This document shows positions 15,682-22,661 of a stretch of DNA of 25,130 nucleotides, piece by piece. The DNA comes from a virus: the IMG/VR virus record IMGVR_UViG_3300005253_001974, positions 1 to 25,130 of that record; one strand, given 5' to 3'. The notes beneath the pieces are model-generated. The model was given only the letters and a program-made list of their open reading frames with translations, searched no databases and had not been told where the DNA came from. Numbering within the stretch: position 1 is the stretch's first letter; every line of letters begins with the position of its first letter. The position numbers were made by a program, and so were the translations under genes.

Positions 15682-16544
15682 TATCTCCAAGCTTCGATCG
15701 CTTCCTCGCGCGGAGACATTGCGGGCTGCTTGCCCTTCACGGGGCGTTCGGCAGACCCTCTTCGTCTCCGATCGATTTTGCCGTCGAGCTTCGTGCGCTC
15801 CATTTCGGCTATGCGATCCCAATGTACGGCATGATGGCTCCGCGTCAGAGCGGTTGATACGCTCATCCGCTGCCTGCGCCGCTGTGCGTCCGCCTGCAAG
15901 CTCTTGGCGCCGTGGAACACTTCCAGGCGCTTCTGGAACTCACTGCTTTGCGGGTCCATGTCCACTGTTGCGCCGACTCCATAGTCCTTCGCCCAGTCTT
16001 CGCCGAGTTTCGTAAGGAAGCCGTCAAAATCGTTGAATTCACGCAGTACGTTCATCGCCCGCAACTCTTCTTGAGCCTGCCGGCGGAAAGCGTGAACCTC
16101 TTGAAGCTGCCCGTTCAGGTGTTCCACGACGGTCTTGATCGGCCCGACGAGCGAATCGTCCAGCTCATCGCTAAATTCAACTTTCAAGGGCGTGTAGTCA
16201 CCCGGCACCACGCCCGGTGCCATGCCCGGCGTCACGGGCGCCGGAGCACCCGGAACCTGGGGCTGGACCTGCCCAGCCGGCGGCTGCATGATCCGGCGAT
16301 CGATCGTCGAAAACATGCGCTCCAGTCGCGGCCCATCGAAGCCTTCCAGATCAGCCGGGGACAGGCCGTAATCCTTAGCCCGCCCTAAGATCGCTTCGCT
16401 GATGGCGGCGCCACTGGGTTCATCCGCAGCCGGAACCGATTCGCTTGCCGGTTCGTCGACTACTTGAACGTCGGACGGTTCAACAACATCGCCCGCCGGT
16501 TCCTGTACGTCATCCGCAACATCGCGGGGTTCTACATCAGACAT
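15681..16544 (-). CDS. Capsid scaffolding protein
   Basis: It guides capsid-protein assembly into the procapsid and leaves or is degraded before DNA fills the head. At 287 residues it has the usual scaffold make-up. Residues 1-48 are acidic (Asp/Glu/Val/Pro-rich) and disordered, and residues 88-116 form a Pro/Gly linker (from PPAGQVQPQVPGAP). A long charged helical middle (VVEHLNGQLQEVHAFRRQAQEELR) and a basic C-terminal tail (KIDRRRRGSAERP) follow; such tails contact the capsid protein in known scaffolds. The ATG at 16544 has GGAG at 6 nt, whereas the ATG at 16550 is too close to that site. Its TAA overlaps the first base of the heptamer repeat ahead of the capsid gene. The assignment depends on composition and position, not on a conserved motif. 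Confidence 0.8.
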   Translation of the reverse strand: MSDVEPRDVADDVQEPAGDVVEPSDVQVVDEPASESVPAADEPSGAAISEAILGRAKDYGLSPADLEGFDGPRLERMFSTIDRRIMQPPAGQVQPQVPGAPAPVTPGMAPGVVPGDYTPLKVEFSDELDDSLVGPIKTVVEHLNGQLQEVHAFRRQAQEELRAMNVLREFNDFDGFLTKLGEDWAKDYGVGATVDMDPQSSEFQKRLEVFHGAKSLQADAQRRRQRMSVSTALTRSHHAVHWDRIAEMERTKLDGKIDRRRRGSAERPVKGKQPAMSPREEAIEAWR

Positions 16545-16556
16545 TGCCATTCTCCA

Positions 16557-16892
16557 TTACCAGCAGTCACCAAAATTCACGTATCCATAGGCGCGGCAGT
16601 ATTTCTTCTGAGCGTTGCGTGATCGAAACGCCACCATGCCGTCGTCCTGGATCTTCACGTCCAAACCTTTAGCGTGCGCATCCTTCCGGTATTTCATAAC
16701 GTCGAGAGGATGCACGCTCAGGGCCAAGCTCGTATGGTTCACCCACGGATCGCCGCTGCGCCGGCCCGCATGTTCCGCGCGGATGTCACGCCGGGCGATT
16801 CTGCCGTTCACCAGCAGCGCCTGGGGGATGTGATCCATCGGTGACGACCAGTCAAAAGTCCTGTCGGCGATGGAATAACAGTAGATTGGCAT
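16557..16892 (-). CDS. Small phage protein with FmdB-like N-terminus
   Basis: A 111-residue protein beginning MPIYCYSIADRTFDW, similar to the 'MPxYxY' opening of FmdB-type zinc-ribbon proteins, although the CxxC pairs of true FmdB are absent. The body includes NGRIARRDIRAEHAG and ALSVHPLDVMKYRKDAHAKGL, then DGMVAFRSRNAQKKYCRAYGY, which I recall as a recurring small-protein pattern beside phage scaffold genes. The frame is open for 39 codons further upstream into the previous gene. The ATG at 16892 is preferred because GGAG lies 9 nt upstream and it avoids a long overlap. Function unknown; it ends 12 nt before the scaffold start. Confidence 0.65.
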   Translation of the reverse strand: MPIYCYSIADRTFDWSSPMDHIPQALLVNGRIARRDIRAEHAGRRSGDPWVNHTSLALSVHPLDVMKYRKDAHAKGLDVKIQDDGMVAFRSRNAQKKYCRAYGYVNFGDCW

Positions 16893-16899
16893 TACACAC

Positions 16900-17241
16900 T
16901 CACTCCAGACGCAACACTCGACTTTCCCACCAGATGTTTGCCAAATCAGACCACCTACATTTCGTTGCACGGCACTCGTGTAGGATGTACTTGGTACGCC
17001 CCCACGCACTCCGTATACGGGATCGCATCGTCGTGCGAAGTTGCATCGGCTGCTCCGTCAGTTCCGTCCAATGAGCCATACCGAGCCCACACAGGCGTCC
17101 TATCTCGCTCCAGAGTCTTGACACACATGGGTCACATAAATGCACGACGTGTCGCGTATGCCTCGCGAACGTTCCGGCACACATCCCGAAAGCGATCCGG
17201 CGAGTAGCTTCACGATCACATTGATTTTCGCATTGGTTCAT
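16900..17241 (-). CDS. Small Cys-rich protein, possible zinc site
   Basis: A 113-residue basic protein with C4-x3-C8 and C36-x2-C39, plus a Cys at 21 and several His around 28-34 (RHTRHVVHLCDPC). This could form a zinc site. The second half is basic with several Trp residues. The ATG at 17241 overlaps the portal stop by one base (TGATG), so translation is coupled to the portal. The stop ends 7 nt before the next ATG. No family is recognised. Small zinc-binding genes between portal and scaffold are often of unknown function in environmental phages. Confidence 0.6.
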   Translation of the reverse strand: MNQCENQCDREATRRIAFGMCAGTFARHTRHVVHLCDPCVSRLWSEIGRLCGLGMAHWTELTEQPMQLRTTMRSRIRSAWGRTKYILHECRATKCRWSDLANIWWESRVLRLE

Positions 17242-18965
17242 CAGCCTTCATCCTCCTGCTTGTTGCTCATCGTGCCGCTGAACATCCGCTCCACCAGCGC
17301 GTCCTCGGCGGATCGCGCAGGGGCCGCACTTGGGCCTTGGGCTCCCGCACCGACCGGCGCGCGCGGCGCACCGCCCGCCGGGGCACTCACAAAAGCATCG
17401 TCCACCGCGTAGTCGACCACTTCCGCCAACTCCGGCAGATTGTCCAGTTCGGAATACTTCCTTAGCAGTTCGGGCGTCTTAAGCACCACGGGCCGCTCAC
17501 TGGGCATCTGCATAGCGGGGATCACCACGGTCTGAATTGCCTTTATCAAATGCTCAAGCTGCTGGGCGCTACTGCGATGCTCCATCGAGTCGGGCACAAT
17601 ATCGATCTCGTGCTCGATGAAATCCCCTTCGCGTATCTCCGGTGACCACATTTCGGAAACAGGTGTCCCATTGCGTCCGACTTTCCGTTCCACGCGCCTC
17701 ATCCGGGTGGGGTGTGTCCATTCGTACCATGCGATGTTCTGTAGGATTTTCTTGGTGAACGCCACCACCTGAAGCTGCATGTCACGAACGAGGCGTGAGG
17801 CATTGACGTTGGCCAGGCGTTCCTGCGTTGCAGTCTCGGCAATCGGCCCGACACCGCCCAGGAGTCGCAGATTACCGGACAACTCGTCGAAGAGCTGCCG
17901 ACCGTGTATGGCGGTGGCCAACGCCTGGGGATTGGTTCCACCCTTGGTGCGCCGCGTGACTGCGTTGTTGCTGTTGACCATGTAGACCCCGCCGTCCATG
18001 GCATCGCGAATCTGTCGGGCATCCTCTTCGGCACCGCCTTCGTAGGTGTAAAACTCGGCGGCCTGATCCTCTTTCATAAAGATGCGCCGATACTGGCCGT
18101 TCACGAAGTCGTGCGTATCGAGCATCATGGCCGCGCGACTGTTGGGCATCAGCTCGTCCAGCACGCGGTCGAACCCCAAGAGCGGGTAGGGGCCGAACTC
18201 CGGGCCGTCGTAGCTTTCAGCCCGCAGCGGGGCCGTCACCCCCGAATCATCGGTCAGATAGACTATGACATTGGCGGGCTGCACCAGGATCGACCAGATG
18301 TCGACCCAATCGAACAGCGAGCCCTGCTCTTCGTTGTAGTCCCAGCGATCCTTGCGATCGTCCAAGTCGGACCGTCCGGATCGTCGGCCCTTCATCTTGG
18401 CGACCTGTTCCTGATCGTAATTCGCATCGTCGAGCAGCTCACCTTTGCGCCTGGCGAAGCGGTGCCCCATGATGTCCGCCTGAGAAAACTCGTCATGCGC
18501 CAGGTCGACCACGAAATCCGGCAGGGGAATAGAGTCGGCAAACACGTCACCGCCCGGATCGATGTTCGTGGTTATGCCGCAATAGACGAGACCCATATAG
18601 CCCAGAATGGCTTCCTGCACCGATCTCCTGAGCGTACTGAGCAGGTCAAGCTCCTGGATCGTGATATTCAGATGCTCCTGGAAGATTCTCGCCGCCTTGG
18701 GGTTGCTGCGTGAAGTCACACGGACAGTCGGGTTGCTCTGAACAAAGGAGCGCACGAGTATCTGCACGAACTGATCCATCATGTTGACCGGATCGCGCAC
18801 GGCGTCCGGCGGATCGTCCTTCGAGCGGTAATAGTGACCGCGCGCCGCCTCGATGTTGAGCTGCCGCACGTCCCGAAAAGGCTTCAGCTCGCGGTAGTTG
18901 TACTTCACCACTTGCCGCAATCTCTTGTACTGCTTGGGCTCGTATGGATCGAAGTTCAGCGCCAT
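17241..18965 (-). CDS. Portal protein
   Basis: The dodecameric vertex ring through which DNA enters and leaves the capsid. It is 574 residues from the ATG at 18965, which overlaps the previous stop (TGATG). The open frame reaches 16 codons further but without support. The assignment rests on position (after terL, before scaffold and capsid), length, and typical portal features. These are an N-terminal helical region with NYRELKPFRD, a central YMGLVYCG segment, an aromatic-acidic wing (DWVDIWSILVQP), a long helical stem (NGQYRRIFMKEDQAAEFYTYEGG), and a C-terminal part with the Leu-rich LFDELSGNLRLLGGVGP. The last 45 residues are Ala/Pro/Gly-rich and then acidic, probably disordered. No frameshift or truncation is seen. 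Confidence 0.85.
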   Translation of the reverse strand: MALNFDPYEPKQYKRLRQVVKYNYRELKPFRDVRQLNIEAARGHYYRSKDDPPDAVRDPVNMMDQFVQILVRSFVQSNPTVRVTSRSNPKAARIFQEHLNITIQELDLLSTLRRSVQEAILGYMGLVYCGITTNIDPGGDVFADSIPLPDFVVDLAHDEFSQADIMGHRFARRKGELLDDANYDQEQVAKMKGRRSGRSDLDDRKDRWDYNEEQGSLFDWVDIWSILVQPANVIVYLTDDSGVTAPLRAESYDGPEFGPYPLLGFDRVLDELMPNSRAAMMLDTHDFVNGQYRRIFMKEDQAAEFYTYEGGAEEDARQIRDAMDGGVYMVNSNNAVTRRTKGGTNPQALATAIHGRQLFDELSGNLRLLGGVGPIAETATQERLANVNASRLVRDMQLQVVAFTKKILQNIAWYEWTHPTRMRRVERKVGRNGTPVSEMWSPEIREGDFIEHEIDIVPDSMEHRSSAQQLEHLIKAIQTVVIPAMQMPSERPVVLKTPELLRKYSELDNLPELAEVVDYAVDDAFVSAPAGGAPRAPVGAGAQGPSAAPARSAEDALVERMFSGTMSNKQEDEG

Positions 18966-19273
18966 CAGTATTTCGCTTTGGCCTTCCGAAGCACAGTCAC
19001 TTTCCGGATGCAAACATTCGGAATCACGTTTCTAGAAGCGATACTCCCCACCTCGGTATCCGACGGTTTGGACTTCTCTGCGTACAACGCCAATGCCCCG
19101 GCCTTCTTGCCGTGGACCCATCCCACGGTTCGACAAGCCCACGGGGTCAGCGGAGGCGCCTCGGCCGAAATCCAACTGTTGCATCCGGCGGCGTCGATCC
19201 AGTCCACCATCACAAGGTCACCCTCGCCATAGCGAGGGCGTGCGGGCTTCTTGTTTGACTTTTTCCGCTTCAT
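18965..19273 (-). CDS. Small conserved-type phage protein, SH3-like pattern
   Basis: A 102-residue protein between terminase and portal. The very basic N-terminus (MKRKKSNKKPARPRYG) precedes a beta-rich part: DLVMVDWIDAAG, a Trp-containing stretch, GWVHGKKAGALALYAEK, and VIPNVCIRKVTVLRK. The pattern 'V-x-W-x-D-A ... G-W ... A-L-x-A ... I-P ... C-I' resembles small phage proteins I recall as SH3-like, but I cannot prove membership. The start at 19273 is chosen because AGAGG lies 6 nt upstream; ATGs at 19279 and 19297 are open but poorly placed. The stop overlaps the portal ATG as TGATG. Confidence 0.65.
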   Translation of the reverse strand: MKRKKSNKKPARPRYGEGDLVMVDWIDAAGCNSWISAEAPPLTPWACRTVGWVHGKKAGALALYAEKSKPSDTEVGSIASRNVIPNVCIRKVTVLRKAKAKY

Positions 19274-19275
19274 GT

Positions 19276-21258
19276 TCATCCTCTTACCAAACACCACGGC
19301 CGCGGCGTATCGCGCGGGCTCCAGCTCCCCTGGCGGACCTCAGCGCGTTCCGCTGCCTTGTGCAGATAGGCCAACGTGTTGCGCGAAACAATCTCCGGGG
19401 AGTCCGGCCGTTTCGTGCGTTTGAGCAACATCCAAGTCAGGGCGTCGCCGATCACGCGGTCGCCGTGGTTCTTCTTAGCGCTGGAGGGATCGGGAGCGGC
19501 AGCGGAACCCACGTGGGCCACGCCTTGCGTCTCCGTCCACTCGTACATCTGGCACTCATTGACCGCCGTTTCGTCCGGGTTGGTGAACTCACGCATGTTC
19601 AAGGCCCGGCCGTATTCGGTAAGCAGCCCGCGTTTCGAGTCCTCGTTGGGGAAGAAGCCCGGTATCTCGGATTTCTTGCCGCCGGAGGTGGTCATGTAGT
19701 ACAGGTTGGGGTAGTTCAGCTCGCGCAATCGACTGCCGAACTCGCGGCCCACGCCGCTGCCCTCGAAAGCGATGAAAGCATCGTTGAACCAAGTGCCCAC
19801 GGCATAGACGTACTCGGCGAACCGTTCCGGGCGCATGTGCGGAGTCGTGAAACCGGCCGTCTTACAGCGCATCCGACAATCGCCGACGCTGATGTGCGAA
19901 TTGCTCATACCGGTCCCGGCGGATATGTCGCAACCGATCACGAAGCGACGGTCCTTGGCGGGTCGACGCAGATGATCGGGATGAAACCACAGTTCCAGCC
20001 GCCCCTCCTTCGAGGGCGCCCACTCGATCTTCTCATAGCCGATGTCGTAGGTGAGTTCGCCCGTGACGAACGGCGTTCTTTTGAACAGGCGCACGTATTC
20101 GCGGATCTCGTCCAGATCGAAGAACGGAGAGCCCGAACCGATGAAGTCCATGTCCAATTCCTGAGCGATCAGCTTGGGAATCGGGCACTGCATACACTCA
20201 TAGTCGTAGTAGGGGCTGCGCACTTTGCCGTCCAGGATGAACGGGTAAGTATGGACGGCCAGACCATCGGACGGCGGCAGCTTTTTCTCTAACTCGGGAT
20301 AGCGAGACAGAATGTCGCGCGGCGTCGTGATGCGCCAGTAGGCATCGTCGACGATCTTCAGCTTGCCCTTGTCGGCCGTATAAAGCCCCGCGCCGTGGAT
20401 AGGGTGCTGGGACCAATGCAGCCGGTGGATCCGAATGTTGCCCGCGCTGATGATCTGGTGGAACCCGTTGCCGATGCCCTTGGGCGTGCTGGCCCAAACC
20501 CGGCACCGGGTGTTGTGCTGCAACGAGCCGATAAGCTCGATGGACTCTTTCCGGTCCCAGGCAGCGTGCTCGTCCACCAGCACCGCATTTTTCCGGCCTC
20601 CACGGCCCATGTCCGCGGTCGTCGAGGAGCCGATGATGTTGGAGCCCGTGGCAGCGTTCTTCCACGTCATCTTCTTGCGGTCGAGCGAGTGCGTCATCCA
20701 GGACGGCAGCCAACGGTGCATGTAGTCGAGTTTGTAGAACAGGCTGTCGGGGTTGTCCTTGTCATCCACGTAGCGTTCGTTTCGGCTGGCCACCATGAGC
20801 GTAACGAAACGCGAGAACAGAAAGTGCTTGTCGAACACGATCAGCGGCATGGTGGATCCGCCGATGTCGCGGGACTTGATGATGCCCACGGAGCGCCGAC
20901 CGATGGCGCTGTCAATGTCGCGCAGCACTTCCTCTTGGAAGTCCCAGGTGATGAACGGCCGGTCGGGGCAATCGGGGTAACGCTTCACGTCCAACGCCCA
21001 GACGAACACGTCGGCGAAGAAAATGACGTCCCGGGCGCATGCCGCGGCCAAGGTCTGCTGGTTGGCGCGCGAATCGGCCGCCCAGCGGATGATCGTGCGC
21101 CGGAATTGAAGGTTTGCCTCCAGCTCCTTCGGTACGATAGCGCTGGGAAGCTCCTCGCCTTTGACCGCCTGTATGTCTGTCAGCTCTCGCATGGTTTTCA
21201 AGCCGGCCCGCGCATAAAAAAACGGCACGTAGGAGTACGGGTCCGTACGTGCCGTCAA
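19276..21258 (-). CDS. terL: Large terminase subunit (ATPase and nuclease)
   Basis: The DNA-packaging motor and headful or site-specific nuclease, which docks on the portal. With 660 residues from TTG it is slightly longer than most. ATPase domain: a Walker A-like loop SVGIIKSRDIGGST (residues 123-136), Walker B AVLVDEHAAW (225-234) with D229/E230, and a coupling motif WASTPKG (255-261). RNase H-like nuclease: D444 in VIGCDISAGTG, E499 in AFIAFEGSG, and D600/D605 in HGDRVIGDALTW. The TTG at 21258 has GAGG 7 nt upstream. However, a terminator-like hairpin spans codons 2-15, so the real start may be the ATG at 21192 (638 residues), which lacks a ribosome site. All catalytic motifs are present. 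No small terminase subunit was recognised nearby. Confidence 0.93.
   Translation of the reverse strand: MTARTDPYSYVPFFYARAGLKTMRELTDIQAVKGEELPSAIVPKELEANLQFRRTIIRWAADSRANQQTLAAACARDVIFFADVFVWALDVKRYPDCPDRPFITWDFQEEVLRDIDSAIGRRSVGIIKSRDIGGSTMPLIVFDKHFLFSRFVTLMVASRNERYVDDKDNPDSLFYKLDYMHRWLPSWMTHSLDRKKMTWKNAATGSNIIGSSTTADMGRGGRKNAVLVDEHAAWDRKESIELIGSLQHNTRCRVWASTPKGIGNGFHQIISAGNIRIHRLHWSQHPIHGAGLYTADKGKLKIVDDAYWRITTPRDILSRYPELEKKLPPSDGLAVHTYPFILDGKVRSPYYDYECMQCPIPKLIAQELDMDFIGSGSPFFDLDEIREYVRLFKRTPFVTGELTYDIGYEKIEWAPSKEGRLELWFHPDHLRRPAKDRRFVIGCDISAGTGMSNSHISVGDCRMRCKTAGFTTPHMRPERFAEYVYAVGTWFNDAFIAFEGSGVGREFGSRLRELNYPNLYYMTTSGGKKSEIPGFFPNEDSKRGLLTEYGRALNMREFTNPDETAVNECQMYEWTETQGVAHVGSAAAPDPSSAKKNHGDRVIGDALTWMLLKRTKRPDSPEIVSRNTLAYLHKAAERAEVRQGSWSPRDTPRPWCLVRG
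21216..21255 (-). terminator. Intrinsic terminator-like hairpin at the 5' end of the terminase gene
   Basis: On the minus strand a perfect 10-bp stem (ACGGCACGTA at 21255-21246, TACGTGCCGT at 21231-21222) encloses a 14-nt loop and leads straight into seven T (21222-21216). This is the form of a Rho-independent terminator for leftward transcription. It lies just after the TTG start of the terminase frame, so it either separates the small-gene operon from the head operon or acts as an attenuator needing antitermination. The hairpin could also affect access to the TTG start. Confidence 0.6.
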
Positions 21259-21307
21259 TCTGCTACCTCGGTCGTCCTGGCCGGAACTTAGGAGGCGGGC
21301 CGGGTTT

Positions 21308-21637
21308 TTAAGTCAGTTGGTCCAGTCTCGCTCCCGTCAATTTCGGTGCTCGCCAATCCTTTTTCGCGTGAGCCGGACGCCTCAACTCGAGCAGAGCGTC
21401 TTTATCCACGTTCGTGTAGGTCGAAGCGAAGTTTCTCCATTTCGGTGTCGGCGAAACCTTTGATGAATGGAATTCACCCCACTCGTCCCATACGGTCATC
21501 GACTTGGAACCACCGACGCCGGTGAAACGGTGCTCAAACCAATACGACCGAGAAATCGGACGCTTCACCAACGCCCACAACGCTCCGGGCGCCACGACGG
21601 CCGCCGCCACAATCGAGAAAAAGCTACGTCGGTTCAT
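21308..21637 (-). CDS. Small protein with Tat-like N-terminal leader (copy B)
   Basis: A 109-residue protein beginning with the same MNRRSFFSIVAA as its upstream neighbour, then AVVAPGALWALV and KRP. The leader lengths are identical, but the remainder (SYWFEHRFTGVGG, then a basic C-terminus rich in Lys and Arg) bears no clear resemblance. The ATG follows the previous TGA by a single base. A twin-arginine export signal or an N-terminal anchor is the simplest reading; no classical cleavage site is seen. The gene lies directly upstream of the large terminase. The mature domain is not recognised. Confidence 0.65.
   Translation of the reverse strand: MNRRSFFSIVAAAVVAPGALWALVKRPISRSYWFEHRFTGVGGSKSMTVWDEWGEFHSSKVSPTPKWRNFASTYTNVDKDALLELRRPAHAKKDWRAPKLTGARLDQLT
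21602..21637 (-). repeat. Tat-like leader repeat, copy B
   Basis: This is the second copy of the 36-nt leader, 364 nt from copy A with 33 of 36 bases identical and only silent changes. The pair suggests tandem duplication of a leader followed by divergence or replacement of the body. Confidence 0.85.
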
Positions 21638-21638
21638 A

Positions 21639-22001
21639 TCAGAATCCTATGAGTTTCGCCCTGCGTCCCGCCTCGGCACACAGGGACTCGAAAGTCATGT
21701 GCTCAGCGCGAAATGTCGGATCCCACACCGTGCGGCGCTTGATCCAGATTACATACCCGCGCGGCCACTCGACGACGTAATGTCCGGGGGCCTTTTGGTC
21801 GGTATACAAAAAACTGAGCCATTCCGGCCAGTCCTCAGCGTCCTTTGGTGCGAATGTGAGAAGTTCTTGCTTGCTGAGTTCTCTGTATCGCGTTGGGTAA
21901 TTTGCGAAGCTGTCCGGCCGTGGTCGCTTGCACAACCCCAACAACACCTTCGGCACCGCAGCCACAGCCGCCACGATCGAGAAAAAGCTACGCCGGTTCA
22001 T
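21639..22001 (-). CDS. Small protein with Tat-like N-terminal leader (copy A)
   Basis: A 120-residue protein opening MNRRSFFSIVAA, which fits the twin-arginine pattern R-R-x-F-x, followed by a hydrophobic stretch to about residue 24 that ends at KRP. No Ala-x-Ala cleavage site is obvious, so the leader may remain as a membrane anchor. The mature part is mixed and aromatic (YVVEWPRGYVIWIKRR), suggestive of a small beta-rich domain. The downstream neighbour begins with the same 12 residues. Only a weak AGAG lies upstream. The body is not recognised. A role at the host membrane (entry, lysis or exclusion) is inferred only from the leader. Confidence 0.65.
   Translation of the reverse strand: MNRRSFFSIVAAVAAVPKVLLGLCKRPRPDSFANYPTRYRELSKQELLTFAPKDAEDWPEWLSFLYTDQKAPGHYVVEWPRGYVIWIKRRTVWDPTFRAEHMTFESLCAEAGRRAKLIGF
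21966..22001 (-). repeat. Tat-like leader repeat, copy A
   Basis: The first 36 nt of this gene match the first 36 nt of the downstream neighbour at 33 positions. All three differences are at third codon positions and silent, so both encode MNRRSFFSIVAA. The homology fades beyond residue 12, although both hydrophobic segments are the same length and end in KRP. Confidence 0.85.
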
Positions 22002-22011
22002 CTGGTTCTCT

Positions 22012-22230
22012 TTACATCATCACCCGACTACGCCAGACAGGTTCGCCAGGGCTACGTTTCATCTGCTCCTCGATCATGAAATGTGTACCACAACGGCACG
22101 GGACGTAAAACAGGGCCGGCCAGCCATCTAGGCATAAAACCATTTCACGGCCGGTAGCTTCTATGTCCGGGCCACTGGCCACCAGACCACACCCTGGACA
22201 CGCAAATGGAGGAGGCTTCGTCTGGATCAT
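22012..22230 (-). CDS. Small zinc-ribbon-like protein
   Basis: A 72-residue protein with C11-x2-C14 near the start (ACPGCG) and C45-x-C47 later (PCRCG). The first knuckle and the spacing resemble zinc ribbons, although the second pair has one residue between the Cys instead of two. A further Cys is at 33. I chose the ATG at 22230 rather than one at 22242, because the upstream ATGGAG itself supplies a GGAG 6 nt before it and because it forms an ATGA overlap with the previous stop. Small zinc-ribbon proteins of unknown role are common in phage accessory regions. No specific function can be given. Confidence 0.6.
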   Translation of the reverse strand: MIQTKPPPFACPGCGLVASGPDIEATGREMVLCLDGWPALFYVPCRCGTHFMIEEQMKRSPGEPVWRSRVMM

Positions 22231-22427
22231 GCGGAACTCCATCTGTGGAACTCTTTGTGGACTGCGATCTCTTCAAAACTGGGGTGCTGAGCCAAGCAAA
22301 CCAACGTGTTCGCGGCGATTTCGGCAACGTCCTCAACAGCTAGGGTCACGGTGGGCCACATCGGGCTACGTAGGCGCTTCTTGAGAATTCGCTTGGCCCA
22401 TTGCCGCTGTTTATGTCGTCGTTTCAC
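22227..22427 (-). CDS. Small basic hypothetical protein
   Basis: A 66-residue protein with a GTG start. GGAG lies 8 nt upstream and the start overlaps the preceding TGA. The first 20 residues (MKRRHKQRQWAKRILKKRLR) are extremely basic and suggest nucleic-acid contact. The rest alternates hydrophobic and acidic residues (VTLAVEDVAEIAANTLVCLAQHP), consistent with one long helix. No family is recognised. The stop overlaps the next ATG as ATGA. Confidence 0.55.
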   Translation of the reverse strand: MKRRHKQRQWAKRILKKRLRSPMWPTVTLAVEDVAEIAANTLVCLAQHPSFEEIAVHKEFHRWSSA

Positions 22428-22657
22428 GTCTCAATCTCCGGGCCGGACTCCACGAGTTTCCCCAGCTTCAGCAACTCCTCCGCCAGGAAGGCCATCGACT
22501 CCTCCAGATGCACAAGCAAAACCGGTTTGAGCTGAAGCTGCACACCCGCCGACTGGGCACGCCATTTGGCCTCCACGATCTGCTTGTGGACCCGAGCGAT
22601 CTCGTCGTACATCTTCGACCGCCGGTCGACGCCCTTGATTACTAGAGGTTTTTCCAT
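22424..22657 (-). CDS. Small helical hypothetical protein
   Basis: A 77-residue protein, predicted from residue pattern to be almost entirely helical. A basic N-terminus (MEKPLVIKGVDRRSKMYDEI) leads into a helix, a short turn near LKPVLL, and a second Leu/Glu-rich helix (EESMAFLAEELLKLGKL). It could form a helical hairpin or short coiled coil. The ATG is 4 nt after the previous stop, without a clear ribosome site, so coupled translation is likely. The stop overlaps the next GTG start by 4 nt (GTGA). Function unknown. Confidence 0.6.
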   Translation of the reverse strand: MEKPLVIKGVDRRSKMYDEIARVHKQIVEAKWRAQSAGVQLQLKPVLLVHLEESMAFLAEELLKLGKLVESGPEIET

Positions 22658-22661
22658 CGTT

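Noticed and set aside
16893-17009. Extended N-terminus for the FmdB-like protein
   Set aside because: The extra 39 codons overlap the Cys-rich gene almost entirely in another frame. The internal ATG at 16892 has a proper ribosome site and the family-like MPIYCYS opening.
19093-20292. Plus-strand open frame (399 codons) opposite the terminase, and a similar one at 20395-21291
   Set aside because: Both lie opposite a gene with complete ATPase and nuclease motifs. Their residue content (Arg/His/Val-rich) is typical of shadow frames.
21259-21307. GC-rich stretch followed by TTTTT on the plus strand, considered as a rightward terminator
   Set aside because: No stem longer than about 4 bp can be formed, and no rightward gene ends there.
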